Below the pieces are notes generated by a model, which searched no databases, had not been told where the DNA came from, and saw nothing but the letters and a program-made list of their open reading frames with translations. Shown here one piece after another: positions 52,407 through 60,650 of a DNA stretch of 64,000 nt. Each line of letters opens with the position of its first letter. The first letter of the stretch is position 1. The stretch comes from Pseudomonadota bacterium. GTDB lineage: Bacteria > Pseudomonadota > Alphaproteobacteria > Sphingomonadales > Sphingomonadaceae. The translations under genes were made by a program, and so were the position numbers. Where the stretch lies: NCBI GenBank assembly GCA_021847605.1, contig JAJZQN010000004.1, forward strand, positions 62,001-126,000, written 5' to 3'.

Positions 52407-53939
52407 ATGGCATTACGCCCGATCAGCGGCCTTGCCATGGGCCTGTGCCTGCTTTGCGTGCCAGCGACCGCCGCTCGCCCGGATGCGCCGTCCGTCTCCA
52501 TCACATCGGGGTCGATTAAGGGTATCAACCGCGACAATATCATCTTTTTCGGCGGTATTCCCTATGCGGCCGCTCCCACCGGCGCCAATCGCTGGCGTGC
52601 GCCCCAGCCGGTTCAGCCATGGTCAGTGCCGCGCGATGCCAGCAAGTTCGGCGCGGATTGCCCGCAGCCGGCCCGCGCCAAGGACGCCGGCATTCCGCAA
52701 AGCGAAGATTGCCTGACCATCAATGTCGCTTCCCCGGACATCAAGGGGCGCAAGCTGCCCGTGCTGTTCGTTGTCCATGGCGGCGCCTATTTCGTGGGGT
52801 CGGGACGAGAACCTTTCGAGCCATCGATGCCCCCAATCGTGCAGCAGGGCGTGGTGCTGGTCGCACCCAATTATCGCCTCGGCAGGCTCGGCTTCTTCGC
52901 CCACCCGGCCCTGACCGCCGAAGCGCCGGATACCACCGCCAATTTCTGGCTGATGGATCAGGTCGCGGCGCTAAAGTGGGTACGGGATAATGTTGCCCGC
53001 TTTGGCGGCGATCCCGGTAACGTCACCATCATCGGCTGTTCAGCGGGCGGGTCCAGCATCAATGCGCTGATGGCGACGCCGATGGCGCGGGGGCTGTTCG
53101 CGCGGGCCAGCGCCCATTCGGGCGGCGGCCTGTTCAACGCCAATCGGCCCCTCCCCCTGGCGCAGGATCAGGGCATGGCGTTTGCCAGGCGGGTCGGCGT
53201 GACGGACGATAATGCCGCGGCCCTGTCGGCCCTGCGCGCGCTGCCGACCGATCGCATATTGGCCGGGGACAGCGGCGCACCCGATTTTGGCGCCATGGTC
53301 GATGGCACATGGCTGCCAGCGCCGCTTTCCACCCAATTTGCGCAAGGCGCGATCGCCCACGTCCCGCTGATCACCGGCTCCACCAGTAATGAAGCCAGCG
53401 TATTCGGCCTGATGGGGTTCGACCGGGCCGAAATGGCGCGGCGCTTCGGGATCGACCTTGATGCAGTCGCCCCCCTTTATAACGCGCCGGACGATGCCAC
53501 CCTGTTGCGGCAGGTGCAGACCGACTTTCTCTTCACCTCGGCCGCGCTTGGCATGACGCAACTGGCTGCCCGTGCCGGTCTGTCGGCGCGGGCCTATCAT
53601 TTCGACTATCTGCCGCCTGATCAGCGAAACGAAAAGCCGGGCGCGGACCATTGTGCCGATCGCCCCTATTGGCTGGGCCAGTCGCCATCGCCCGATCCGC
53701 AGAGCATGAAGCTGGCCAGGACCATGTCGGGATGGCTGCTCAACTATGTGCGGACCGGCGACCCCAATGGTCCCGGCCTGCCCGAATGGCCCGTTACCAG
53801 GGCTGGGCAAAGCAATCCGTTGCTGATCGGGCAGGATATTCGGCCGCTACCCGATTATCGCACGCGCCAGCTCAGTCCGTGGTTCGCCAAATGGCAGAAA
53901 GATAGCGGGCAGCAATTTGGGTGGACTTCGCCATCATGA
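52407..53939 (+). CDS. Type B carboxylesterase, exported
   Basis: 510 residues, ribosome site GGGGAGAGGATC. A signal peptide (about residues 1-23, ending TAARPDA) precedes the alpha/beta-hydrolase. VHGGAYFVGSG forms the oxyanion hole, and IIGCSAGGSS holds the nucleophile Ser212, with Cys in the place of the usual Glu (GESAG). Near the C-terminus, ADHCADRPYWLG carries the histidine. It should hydrolyse an ester in the periplasm, possibly the first step on the imported substrate. First of three genes; the next gene overlaps its stop by 4 bp. Confidence 0.93.
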   Translation: MALRPISGLAMGLCLLCVPATAARPDAPSVSITSGSIKGINRDNIIFFGGIPYAAAPTGANRWRAPQPVQPWSVPRDASKFGADCPQPARAKDAGIPQSEDCLTINVASPDIKGRKLPVLFVVHGGAYFVGSGREPFEPSMPPIVQQGVVLVAPNYRLGRLGFFAHPALTAEAPDTTANFWLMDQVAALKWVRDNVARFGGDPGNVTIIGCSAGGSSINALMATPMARGLFARASAHSGGGLFNANRPLPLAQDQGMAFARRVGVTDDNAAALSALRALPTDRILAGDSGAPDFGAMVDGTWLPAPLSTQFAQGAIAHVPLITGSTSNEASVFGLMGFDRAEMARRFGIDLDAVAPLYNAPDDATLLRQVQTDFLFTSAALGMTQLAARAGLSARAYHFDYLPPDQRNEKPGADHCADRPYWLGQSPSPDPQSMKLARTMSGWLLNYVRTGDPNGPGLPEWPVTRAGQSNPLLIGQDIRPLPDYRTRQLSPWFAKWQKDSGQQFGWTSPS

Positions 53940-54703
53940 GCGTGCGGCTGGATCAGGACGGCGCGGTCGCCGTCGTGACGCTTGATCGACCTGATCGCCG
54001 CAACGCCTTTACCATGGCGATGCGGGGTGAAATTGCGGATATGTTCGGCGCGCTGACCGAAGATCGGGACGTTCGCGCGATCGTTCTGACCGGCGCGGGA
54101 GGCCATTTCTGTTCCGGCGCGGACACAAGCGAAATGGGGGCGAGCGACACGGCCGCCTTCCTCCACCGGATGCGAACCCTGCATCACATGATCCGCAGCA
54201 TCGTCCGTACGCCAAAGCCGGTGATGGCCGCAGTTGACGGAACATGCGTGGGCGCCGGATGGAGCATCGCCCTTGCCTGCGACATGATCGTCGCGGCACC
54301 CGATGCGCGTTTCGCCCAGTTGTTTGGCCGCATCGGCTTCGCCCCCGATGCCGGAGCGATCTGGCAACTGGCGCGTCTGGTCGGCCCGATGCGGGCGAAG
54401 GAGATCGTCTATTCCGGGCGCACCATCGATGCGGCCGAGGCGCTGCGCCTTGGCCTCATCCTGTCGATAGAGGACAGGCGGCCCGTGCTGGCCGCTGCTA
54501 TCGATATGGCACGCGATATGAGCGCAGGGCCGCCTCTCGCTCATGCCATGAGCAAACAGCTTTTCGATGCCGCCGCCCTGCCGCTCGACCAGTTTCTGGA
54601 TCGGGAATTTACCGTCCAGCCGATGCTCGCCGCGACCGCCGATCATCGCGAAGGGCTGGAGGCGGCACGTGCCAAGCGCGCGCCCATGTTCAACGGCCGG
54701 TGA
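53936..54703 (+). CDS. Enoyl-CoA hydratase/isomerase family protein
   Basis: 255 residues from ATG 53936, overlapping the esterase stop; GTG 53921 is an alternative. GGHFCSGADTSEMG and DGTCVGAGWSIALACD form the oxyanion hole, and FGRIGFAPDAGAIWQLARLVG carries an Asp in the PaaG-type isomerase position. It probably isomerises or hydrates a CoA-bound unsaturated intermediate. It is co-transcribed with the esterase and CitE-type lyase. Confidence 0.92.
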   Translation: MSVRLDQDGAVAVVTLDRPDRRNAFTMAMRGEIADMFGALTEDRDVRAIVLTGAGGHFCSGADTSEMGASDTAAFLHRMRTLHHMIRSIVRTPKPVMAAVDGTCVGAGWSIALACDMIVAAPDARFAQLFGRIGFAPDAGAIWQLARLVGPMRAKEIVYSGRTIDAAEALRLGLILSIEDRRPVLAAAIDMARDMSAGPPLAHAMSKQLFDAAALPLDQFLDREFTVQPMLAATADHREGLEAARAKRAPMFNGR

Positions 54704-54723
54704 TCGGCGACACAGGATCCAGC

Positions 54724-55551
54724 ATGACCCCGTTACCCCGCACATGGATGTTTACGCCCGGCTCCCGCCCCGATCGGTTCGACAAGGCGGTGGCCACATC
54801 GGCCGATGCGATCATCCTCGATCTGGAGGATGCCGTACTGGAGGCGGAAAAGCCGCAGGCGCGCGATCATGTGCTGGCGTTCCTGAAACAGAGGGCAAGG
54901 AGTAGCACGCGCATCGTCGTCCGCATTAATAGTATAAGACGAAGAGTGGGGATCGAGGATCTGATCGCTTTGACAGGGGCCGAACAGGCGCCGGACTATA
55001 TTTTGCTGCCCAAGGTGGAGGAACCGGCCGACCTTGGCATGGTGGCCGATGTCATGACGGATGCCGGGTGCGGCAGCCAATTGATCGCCTTGCTCGAATC
55101 GGCGCGGGGCGTGGCGAATGCTGCGGCCATCGCCAGTGCATCGCCTCGACTGGGTGGGGTAATGTTCGGCGCGGCGGATTATGCAGCCGACCTCGGCTTG
55201 CAGGTGCAGACGATGCGCGCGGATCATGCGCGCGGGACCATCGCCAATGCCTGTGCCGCTGCGGGGATCATCGCTATCGACTCGCCCCATTTCTCACTGG
55301 ACGATATGGACAGCCTTGAGACGGAATCCCGCATGGCCCGCAGCATCGGCTTTTTTGGCAAGGCGCTGGTCCATCCCAAACAATTGCCGATGATCGAGGC
55401 TGTCTTTAACCCCACGCCGCAGGAGCGGGCGCTGGCCGAGCGCATCCTGCAATCCAGCGCGACCGGCGTATCCATCGTCGAGGGAAAGATGGTCGATGTG
55501 GCGATGGTCCGATGGGCGCAGCGTATCGCCCAGCCCGCCAGCACGGCCTGA
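54724..55551 (+). CDS. CitE-like HpcH/HpaI family CoA lyase
   Basis: 275 residues. WMFTPGSRPDRFDKA, ADAIILDLEDAV (metal-binding acids) and LLPKVEEPADL are the CitE/malyl-CoA lyase signature, with ALLESARGVANA and MFGAADYAADLG following. It would cleave a 3-hydroxy-3-carboxy-type acyl-CoA such as malyl- or citramalyl-CoA, releasing acetyl-CoA and a keto acid. Around residues 65-75 (INSIRRRVGIEDL) the codons AGT ATA AGA CGA AGA differ from the local usage, and the usual RVN-x-x-x-T-x-W segment is altered. It ends the operon. Confidence 0.88.
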   Translation: MTPLPRTWMFTPGSRPDRFDKAVATSADAIILDLEDAVLEAEKPQARDHVLAFLKQRARSSTRIVVRINSIRRRVGIEDLIALTGAEQAPDYILLPKVEEPADLGMVADVMTDAGCGSQLIALLESARGVANAAAIASASPRLGGVMFGAADYAADLGLQVQTMRADHARGTIANACAAAGIIAIDSPHFSLDDMDSLETESRMARSIGFFGKALVHPKQLPMIEAVFNPTPQERALAERILQSSATGVSIVEGKMVDVAMVRWAQRIAQPASTA

Positions 55552-55613
55552 TACTTTCATTCCGCGTGGATCTATGGTCCAAATGCCGCATGGATATGGC
55601 AGGCAGGGACCAG

Positions 55614-56126
55614 ATGACGGAACGAGACAGGACAGCGATTTTCCATATCCGATCCTGTATCCCTGACGATCAGCAGGCTGTGACGGACCTTATCCTGTCC
55701 ATTCAGCGCGGCGAATATGGCATGACCATCACCGCGCAGGATCAGCCTGACCTGTCCGATATCGGCAATTTCTATCAAACAGGCGCCGGGGCATTTCTGG
55801 TGGCTGAGGCAGATGGCGTTATCGTCGGGACCATCGCTATGAAGGATATCGGCGCTGGACAGGGTGCGTTGCGCAAAATGTTCGTCGCAGCGGCATGGCG
55901 GGGCGGAAACAAGGGGGTCGCGCAAGCCCTGCTGGACGCCCTGATCGAACGGGCGCGGCATAACGGGATCGGCGACATCTTGCTCGGTACGGCCGACCAT
56001 TTCCGCGCTGCGCATCGTTTCTATGAACGCAACGGTTTCGCCCTTGTCGCTGCGGACGACCTACCCCCTTCATTTCCCCGCATGAAAGTCGATACGCGCT
56101 TCTACCAGCTTATCCTGCCCCGATGA
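55614..56126 (+). CDS. GNAT-family N-acetyltransferase
   Basis: 170 residues from ATG 55614 with AGGCAGGGACCAG; longer frames lack a site. The GNAT acetyl-CoA loop is LRKMFVAAAWRGGNKGVAQALL, and GTADHFRAAHRFYERNGF is the typical C-terminal motif. Acceptor unknown. It lies just past the last operator-controlled unit and has no visible copy of the operator, so it probably does not belong to the island's pathway. Confidence 0.9.
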   Translation: MTERDRTAIFHIRSCIPDDQQAVTDLILSIQRGEYGMTITAQDQPDLSDIGNFYQTGAGAFLVAEADGVIVGTIAMKDIGAGQGALRKMFVAAAWRGGNKGVAQALLDALIERARHNGIGDILLGTADHFRAAHRFYERNGFALVAADDLPPSFPRMKVDTRFYQLILPR

Positions 56127-56230
56127 CGGGATGCAGCAGGCGGCTGCACAGGGGACTTCAACTACGGATGATCTTGTGTAAGCTGTGCATGCGACAGGGT
56201 TGGTTGTGACCATATCCGGCGGAAAGGCAG

Positions 56231-57838
56231 ATGACCGCTGACATGACAGCCGATACACTCCCCTGGTGGAAAGGCGCCGTGATCTATCAGATCTATCCGC
56301 GCAGCTTTCAGGACAGCAATGGCGACGGGATCGGCGACCTCAACGGCATCACCGCCCGGCTGGAGCATGTGGCAAAGCTGGGCGCGGACGCGATCTGGAT
56401 TTCCCCCTTCTTTACGTCACCGATGCGCGATTTCGGTTATGACATCGCGGATTATTGCGACGTCGATCCGATTTTCGGCACGCTGGCCGATTTCGACGCT
56501 CTGGTCGCCTGTGCCCATGAGCTGGGCATCAAGGTCACGATCGATCAGGTCTATGCCCATAGTTCGGACCTGCACGACTGGTTCACGCAGAGCCGCGCCA
56601 GCCGTACCGGCGACAAGGCGGACTGGTATGTCTGGGTTGATCCCAAAGAAGACGGCACCCCGCCCAACAACTGGCAGTCGGTGTTCGGCGGCCCGGCATG
56701 GACATGGGATGGTCGGCGCGGCCAATATTATATGCACCAGTTCCTTGCCAGCCAGCCGCAGCTCAACGTGCATAATGTGGCGGTGCAGGATGCGCTGCTC
56801 GATGCGATGCGCTTCTGGCTCGATCGGGGCGTGGATGGTTTTCGCCTCGATGCGCTCAACCATTCGATGCATGACCCGCAACTGCGCGACAATCCGCCCG
56901 CGCCCGATTTCGGGCGGCCGCGCACCCGGTCCTTCGACTATCAAATCAGGAAATACAGCCAGTCGCACCCCGGCGTGGTCGATTTCGTTCGCCGTATCCG
57001 CAGCCTGTGCGATGAATATGGCGCCATCTTCACCGTGGCCGAAGTGGGCGGCGACCTGTCGGAACAGGAGATGAAAGCCTATACCGCGGGCGAGACGCAC
57101 CTCAACAGCGCCTATGGCTTCAACTTTCTCTATGCCGACGCGCTGACACCCGCACTGGTCAAGGATACGATCGAGCGCTGGCCCGATGAGCCGGGCATGG
57201 GCTGGCCAAGCTGGGCGTTCGAAAATCATGATGCGCCCCGCGCCCTGTCGCGCTGGTGCGCGCCCGAAGATCGTCCTGCTTTCGGGCGTTTGAAGGCGAT
57301 GCTGCTGGTTGCGTTGCGCGGCAACGCCATCCTGTATCAGGGCGAGGAACTGGGCATCACGCAGGTCGATATTCCGTTCGAACAGTTGCAGGATCCCGAA
57401 GCGATCGCCAACTGGCCTCTCACCCTGTCGCGCGACGGGGCGCGTACGCCCCTGCCGTGGAATGTCGATGCCGCGCAGGCCGGTTTCACACAGGGCAGCC
57501 CATGGCTGCCGATCGGGGACGATAATCTGTCCCGCGCCGTGGATGTGCAGGAGGCTGATGCAGATTCCCTGCTGGCCCATACCCGCGCGATGCTGGCCCT
57601 GCGCAAGGCGCATCCGGCATTGCGCCATGGCAGGCTCGATATAGTATTGGCCGACGATCAGCGGCTGCTGTTCCGGCGTGCCGCCGGGGATCAATCGATC
57701 CTGTGCCTGTTCAACCTGTCGAACCAAGCAGCGACATGGCCCGATGGCATCGCCCCGACCGGCGCGGCTTTGGCCTCCGTCAACGGCGCTGCCCCCGGCG
57801 CTTTGCCGCCCTATAGCGCGATGCTGTTCGCTGAATGA
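56231..57838 (+). CDS. GH13 alpha-glucosidase (oligo-1,6-glucosidase type)
   Basis: 535 residues. WWKGAVIYQIYPRSFQDSNGDG is the standard opening. The nucleophile is Asp207 (GFRLDALN), the acid/base Glu271 (VAEVGG), and the transition-state Asp334 (FENHDAPR). It hydrolyses alpha-glucosidic bonds of short oligosaccharides. No signal peptide, so it is cytoplasmic. It is a housekeeping-type carbohydrate gene at the edge of the catabolic island. The ribosome site is GGAAAGGCAG. Confidence 0.96.
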   Translation: MTADMTADTLPWWKGAVIYQIYPRSFQDSNGDGIGDLNGITARLEHVAKLGADAIWISPFFTSPMRDFGYDIADYCDVDPIFGTLADFDALVACAHELGIKVTIDQVYAHSSDLHDWFTQSRASRTGDKADWYVWVDPKEDGTPPNNWQSVFGGPAWTWDGRRGQYYMHQFLASQPQLNVHNVAVQDALLDAMRFWLDRGVDGFRLDALNHSMHDPQLRDNPPAPDFGRPRTRSFDYQIRKYSQSHPGVVDFVRRIRSLCDEYGAIFTVAEVGGDLSEQEMKAYTAGETHLNSAYGFNFLYADALTPALVKDTIERWPDEPGMGWPSWAFENHDAPRALSRWCAPEDRPAFGRLKAMLLVALRGNAILYQGEELGITQVDIPFEQLQDPEAIANWPLTLSRDGARTPLPWNVDAAQAGFTQGSPWLPIGDDNLSRAVDVQEADADSLLAHTRAMLALRKAHPALRHGRLDIVLADDQRLLFRRAAGDQSILCLFNLSNQAATWPDGIAPTGAALASVNGAAPGALPPYSAMLFAE

Positions 57839-57905
57839 GACATGCGGCATGCCCGCCCGACGGCGATAGCACGCCACACTGGACTCCTGCGCCACAAACA
57901 CTATA

Positions 57906-57917
57906 TACCGACTGGTA
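57906..57917. promoter_or_regulatory. Efflux-regulator operator, copy 1
   Basis: TACC-N4-GGTA dyad overlapping the start codon of the TetR gene at 57917. It matches the two copies at 58567 and 58616. Confidence 0.65.
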
Positions 57918-58525
57918 TGGAAATCGTGGCTCAATCTACGCGGGGGCGTCCCAGGGAATTTGATCCCGAAGAAGCGCTCACCGCTGCGCTCGCGGTTTTC
58001 TGGCGGCGTGGCTATGATGGCGCGTCGCTGGCCGAATTGACCGAAGCCATGGGTATCACAAAGCCCAGCCTTTACGCCTGTTTCGGCAATAAGGAAGCCT
58101 TGTTCCGCAAAGCGCTCGATCTCTATGAGCGCGACAAGCTCTGTTATATCCAGTCCGCGTTGCAGGAGCCGACGGCGAAGGCCGTTGCCGAACGCCTGTT
58201 ACGCGGTGCGCTGGCGATGCAATGCGGCGGTGACGATCCCAAAGGATGTATGGGCGTCATCAGTTCGGTGGCGGCGACTGCCCATGCCGAATGTATTCGT
58301 GACGAGATATTGGCCCGCCGCGCATCGTCTGACCGCGCCCTGCTGGCCCGGTTCGAGCGCGCGCGTGATGAGGGCGACCTGCCCGCAGGCGTCGAACCGC
58401 AGGCTTTGTCCTGCTATCTGTCGACGGTGATTCAGGGTATGGCCGTGCAGGCTGGTGCGGGCGTCCCCGTAGAACGCCTGAACCAGCTGGTGGACACTAC
58501 GCTGACCATGTGGCCCAGCAAATAA
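57917..58525 (+). CDS. TetR-family regulator of the RND efflux operon
   Basis: 202 residues from ATG 57917 (MEIVAQSTRGRPREFDPEEAL); GTG 57926 is possible and the ATG at 57842 is too far upstream. RGRPREFDPEEALTAALAVFWRRGY and the HTH LAELTEAMGITKPSLYACFGNKEALF place it in the group that regulates efflux and stress genes. It contains three cysteines. Its own start carries a TACC-N4-GGTA dyad, and two more lie in the promoter of the efflux operon, so it most likely represses both. Confidence 0.92.
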   Translation: MEIVAQSTRGRPREFDPEEALTAALAVFWRRGYDGASLAELTEAMGITKPSLYACFGNKEALFRKALDLYERDKLCYIQSALQEPTAKAVAERLLRGALAMQCGGDDPKGCMGVISSVAATAHAECIRDEILARRASSDRALLARFERARDEGDLPAGVEPQALSCYLSTVIQGMAVQAGAGVPVERLNQLVDTTLTMWPSK

Positions 58526-58566
58526 AGACCTGATTTCCGTCCTTTCCGAATAAGATACCGAAAAAA

Positions 58567-58578
58567 TACCAAGCGGTA
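58567..58578. promoter_or_regulatory. Efflux-regulator operator, copy 2
   Basis: TACC-N4-GGTA, 12 bp upstream of the -35 element TTGACG of the efflux promoter. Confidence 0.65.
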
Positions 58579-58589
58579 CAAAAATCCGG

Positions 58590-58627
58590 TTGACGCAGCG
58601 CAACATCCGTTTATATACCATGCGGTA
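58590..58627 (+). promoter_or_regulatory. Efflux operon promoter with operator copy 3
   Basis: TTGACG (58590-58595) and TATATA (58612-58617) are spaced by 16 bp. A TACC-N4-GGTA dyad (58616-58627) covers the end of the -10 and the start site. Transcription from here would give a leader of about 260 nt before the first long gene. Confidence 0.7.
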
Positions 58628-58659
58628 GGTAATTCGGCGGGTTCGCCCAAGGAGGTCGA

Positions 58660-58695
58660 ATGCAACAATATCTTCATGGAAAATGTCGTCGCTGA
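58660..58695 (+). CDS. Putative 11-residue leader peptide of the efflux operon
   Basis: AAGGAGG lies four bases before an ATG that opens MQQYLHGKCRR and stops. The ribosome site is the strongest in this part of the window, yet the frame is tiny, which is typical of regulatory upstream ORFs. Translation has not been shown. Confidence 0.5.
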   Translation: MQQYLHGKCRR

Positions 58696-58768
58696 CGGCG
58701 TAGGGACCGACACGCCCTGACAGGCTGGTCGTGCCTTCCACATATCAACTGACATAGGTTTCGCCACG

Positions 58769-58792
58769 CGATGTCGCGTGCGCGTGACATCG
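58769..58792 (+). terminator. Leader hairpin, possible attenuator
   Basis: Arms CGATGTC and GACATCG enclose ten bases that can pair further, followed by ATCTTTGT. It lies between the leader peptide and the first efflux-operon gene. The weak T-run makes it only a candidate attenuator. The 364-bp gap 58526-58889 otherwise holds the promoter elements and nothing else I recognise. Confidence 0.4.
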
Positions 58793-58889
58793 ATCTTTGT
58801 CCATTCGCGGTCCACCGGGTTTCGGAGGCTTGTGCCTTTGCGCCTTTTCGGTCCCGTTTCGCCGCGCATGGGTAACTAGGGGAAATATC

Positions 58890-59300
58890 ATGGCTTATCG
58901 TCCATGGAGCCCGCTGGCCGAAGAAGGTGCCGGCGGCGCTTCTACCATCACGCCTCCTGTTCTTGCGTGGAATGCAGGTCAGGACGCCGCTTTTTCACCG
59001 CTCGAATGGCAGGTTGTCGACCTGGCCCGCAATGACGGCATGGCTTCGCTGCGCGAGCCGGGCCGCTGGGCGGGATTGCATCGCTTCATCTTTGGTGAAC
59101 GGTCCGACCCCCGGCTGGCCGACGAGCGGCTGGAAACGCTGCGCCGGACTGCCGTGGAGGCATGGCATCGCGGCTACGCCCTGCACCCCGCCCGTATCAC
59201 AGAATTTCTCGCCGCAGGTTTCACCAAGGCCCATCTCGAAGGGTTGCTGGCCGTCATCACCGACCGTCGCGGCACCCCCAAAGCCCGGAGTTTCGCATGA
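58890..59300 (+). CDS. Small uncharacterised protein in the RND operon
   Basis: 136 residues from ATG 58890 (TAGGGGAAA upstream). No signal peptide or membrane segment is seen. The middle (SPLEWQVVDLARNDGMASLREPGRWAGLHRFIFG) and the C-terminal half (LRRTAVEAWHRGYALHPARITEFLAAGF) are predicted helical. I do not recognise the family. Its stop overlaps the start of the periplasmic adaptor gene by 4 bp, so it is made together with the pump and may regulate or assist it. Confidence 0.8.
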   Translation: MAYRPWSPLAEEGAGGASTITPPVLAWNAGQDAAFSPLEWQVVDLARNDGMASLREPGRWAGLHRFIFGERSDPRLADERLETLRRTAVEAWHRGYALHPARITEFLAAGFTKAHLEGLLAVITDRRGTPKARSFA

Positions 59301-60556
59301 ATATGATAACCCCCATCGATGCTGACGCCGGTCACACCGTCAGCCCCTCCCCCCTCCGCCGATGGCGCAAGCGGCATGGCGCAATCGCGCTGATCGCCGT
59401 CGTCATCGCTGGCGGGGTCGGCTGGAAACTCATCGACCAGCCGCAGGCTCAGGCCGCGGCGGCCCCTATTGCCACAGTCGGCATTTCTGCGCCGCTCAGC
59501 CGCAGCGTCACCCAATGGGATGATTATGTCGGCCGTTTCGCGCCCAGCCAGACGGTCGAGATTCGCCCGCGCGTATCGGGCGCCGTCACCGCCATCCATT
59601 TCCACGATGGCGACACGGTGAAAGCCGGGCAGTTGCTCTTCACCATCGACCAACGCCCCTTCAGCGCCGCACTGGCCGAAGCCCGCGCCAGCACCGCCAG
59701 CGCCCGCAGCGCATTGCTGCTGGCGCAGAACGACTATAGCCGGGTCCAGCGCCTGACCGGCGACGAAGCGGTATCCGCCGCCGAAGTCGACAGTCTGCGT
59801 TCCCGCCTTCAGGCGGCGCAGGCCGCCCTGGCCGGTGCGCAGGCCCGCGAACGCCAACGCGCGCTGGATGTCGAATTCACGCAGGTTCGCGCGCCCATTT
59901 CGGGCCGCGTATCCGACCGCCGCGTGGACATCGGCAATCTGGTTTCGGCAGGCGAAGGCACCGGCGCGACGCTGCTGACCACGGTCAACAAACTCGATCC
60001 CATCTACTTCACCTTCGACGCTTCGGAAGCGCTGTACCTCAAGTCGCAGCGCGGCAAGGGCGAAGATGGCGCGGTCGAAGTGCGCCTTCAGGACGAGGCA
60101 GATTATAAATGGAAAGGTCGCCTCGACTTCACCGATAATGGCCTCGACCCGCGATCCGGCACCATTCGCATCCGCGCCCTGTTCGACAATCCGGGCAATT
60201 TCCTGACCCCCGGCCTGTTCGGCAATATGCGCCTAGCCAATGGAGGCAAGGCCAACGCCCTGCTGGTTCCCGACGAAGCGATCCAGTCGGATCAGGCGCG
60301 CAAGACGGTATTGGTCGTGGGCAAGGATGACGCCGTTGCGGTCAAGCCGGTGCAGCTTGGCCCGGTGGTCGATGGCCTGCGCATCATCCGGTCGGGCCTG
60401 TCGCCCGATGACCGGGTGATCGTGTCCAACCTTCAGGCCGCCATGCCCGGTGTGAAGGTCGCGACCCGGCCGGACCGGATCACCCCGGCACCAGCCCCCG
60501 TGACCCCCGTCGATCGCGCCGTCCCGGCCGCCGCTCAGGCCACCTTTACCCGCTAA
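59297..60556 (+). CDS. RND efflux periplasmic adaptor (membrane fusion protein)
   Basis: 419 residues from ATG 59297, overlapping the previous stop. A single membrane anchor (HGAIALIAVVIAGGVGWKL) follows a basic N-terminus. FAPSQTVEIRPRVSGAVTAIHFHDGDTVKAGQLLF is the lipoyl/biotinyl half-motif. A helical hairpin (ARASTASARSALLLAQNDY) and the beta-barrel (PIYFTFDASEALYL) complete the adaptor. It links the inner-membrane pump at 60651 to the outer-membrane channel at 63846. Confidence 0.95.
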   Translation: MNMITPIDADAGHTVSPSPLRRWRKRHGAIALIAVVIAGGVGWKLIDQPQAQAAAAPIATVGISAPLSRSVTQWDDYVGRFAPSQTVEIRPRVSGAVTAIHFHDGDTVKAGQLLFTIDQRPFSAALAEARASTASARSALLLAQNDYSRVQRLTGDEAVSAAEVDSLRSRLQAAQAALAGAQARERQRALDVEFTQVRAPISGRVSDRRVDIGNLVSAGEGTGATLLTTVNKLDPIYFTFDASEALYLKSQRGKGEDGAVEVRLQDEADYKWKGRLDFTDNGLDPRSGTIRIRALFDNPGNFLTPGLFGNMRLANGGKANALLVPDEAIQSDQARKTVLVVGKDDAVAVKPVQLGPVVDGLRIIRSGLSPDDRVIVSNLQAAMPGVKVATRPDRITPAPAPVTPVDRAVPAAAQATFTR

Positions 60557-60588
60557 ATCCCACCACCCATTCCCGCTTGCCTGCCCGT

Positions 60589-60611
60589 GATCCGGCCTCC
60601 CATGCCGGATC
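60589..60611 (+). repeat. Intercistronic hairpin between adaptor and pump genes
   Basis: GATCCGGC (60589-60596) and GCCGGATC (60604-60611) pair around seven bases, with three further pairs outside. It may stabilise or process the message. It has no T-run, so termination is unlikely. Confidence 0.5.
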
Positions 60612-60650
60612 GCGCGGCCGGCGCTGCGTCCATCGCAAAGGACCGATCCG

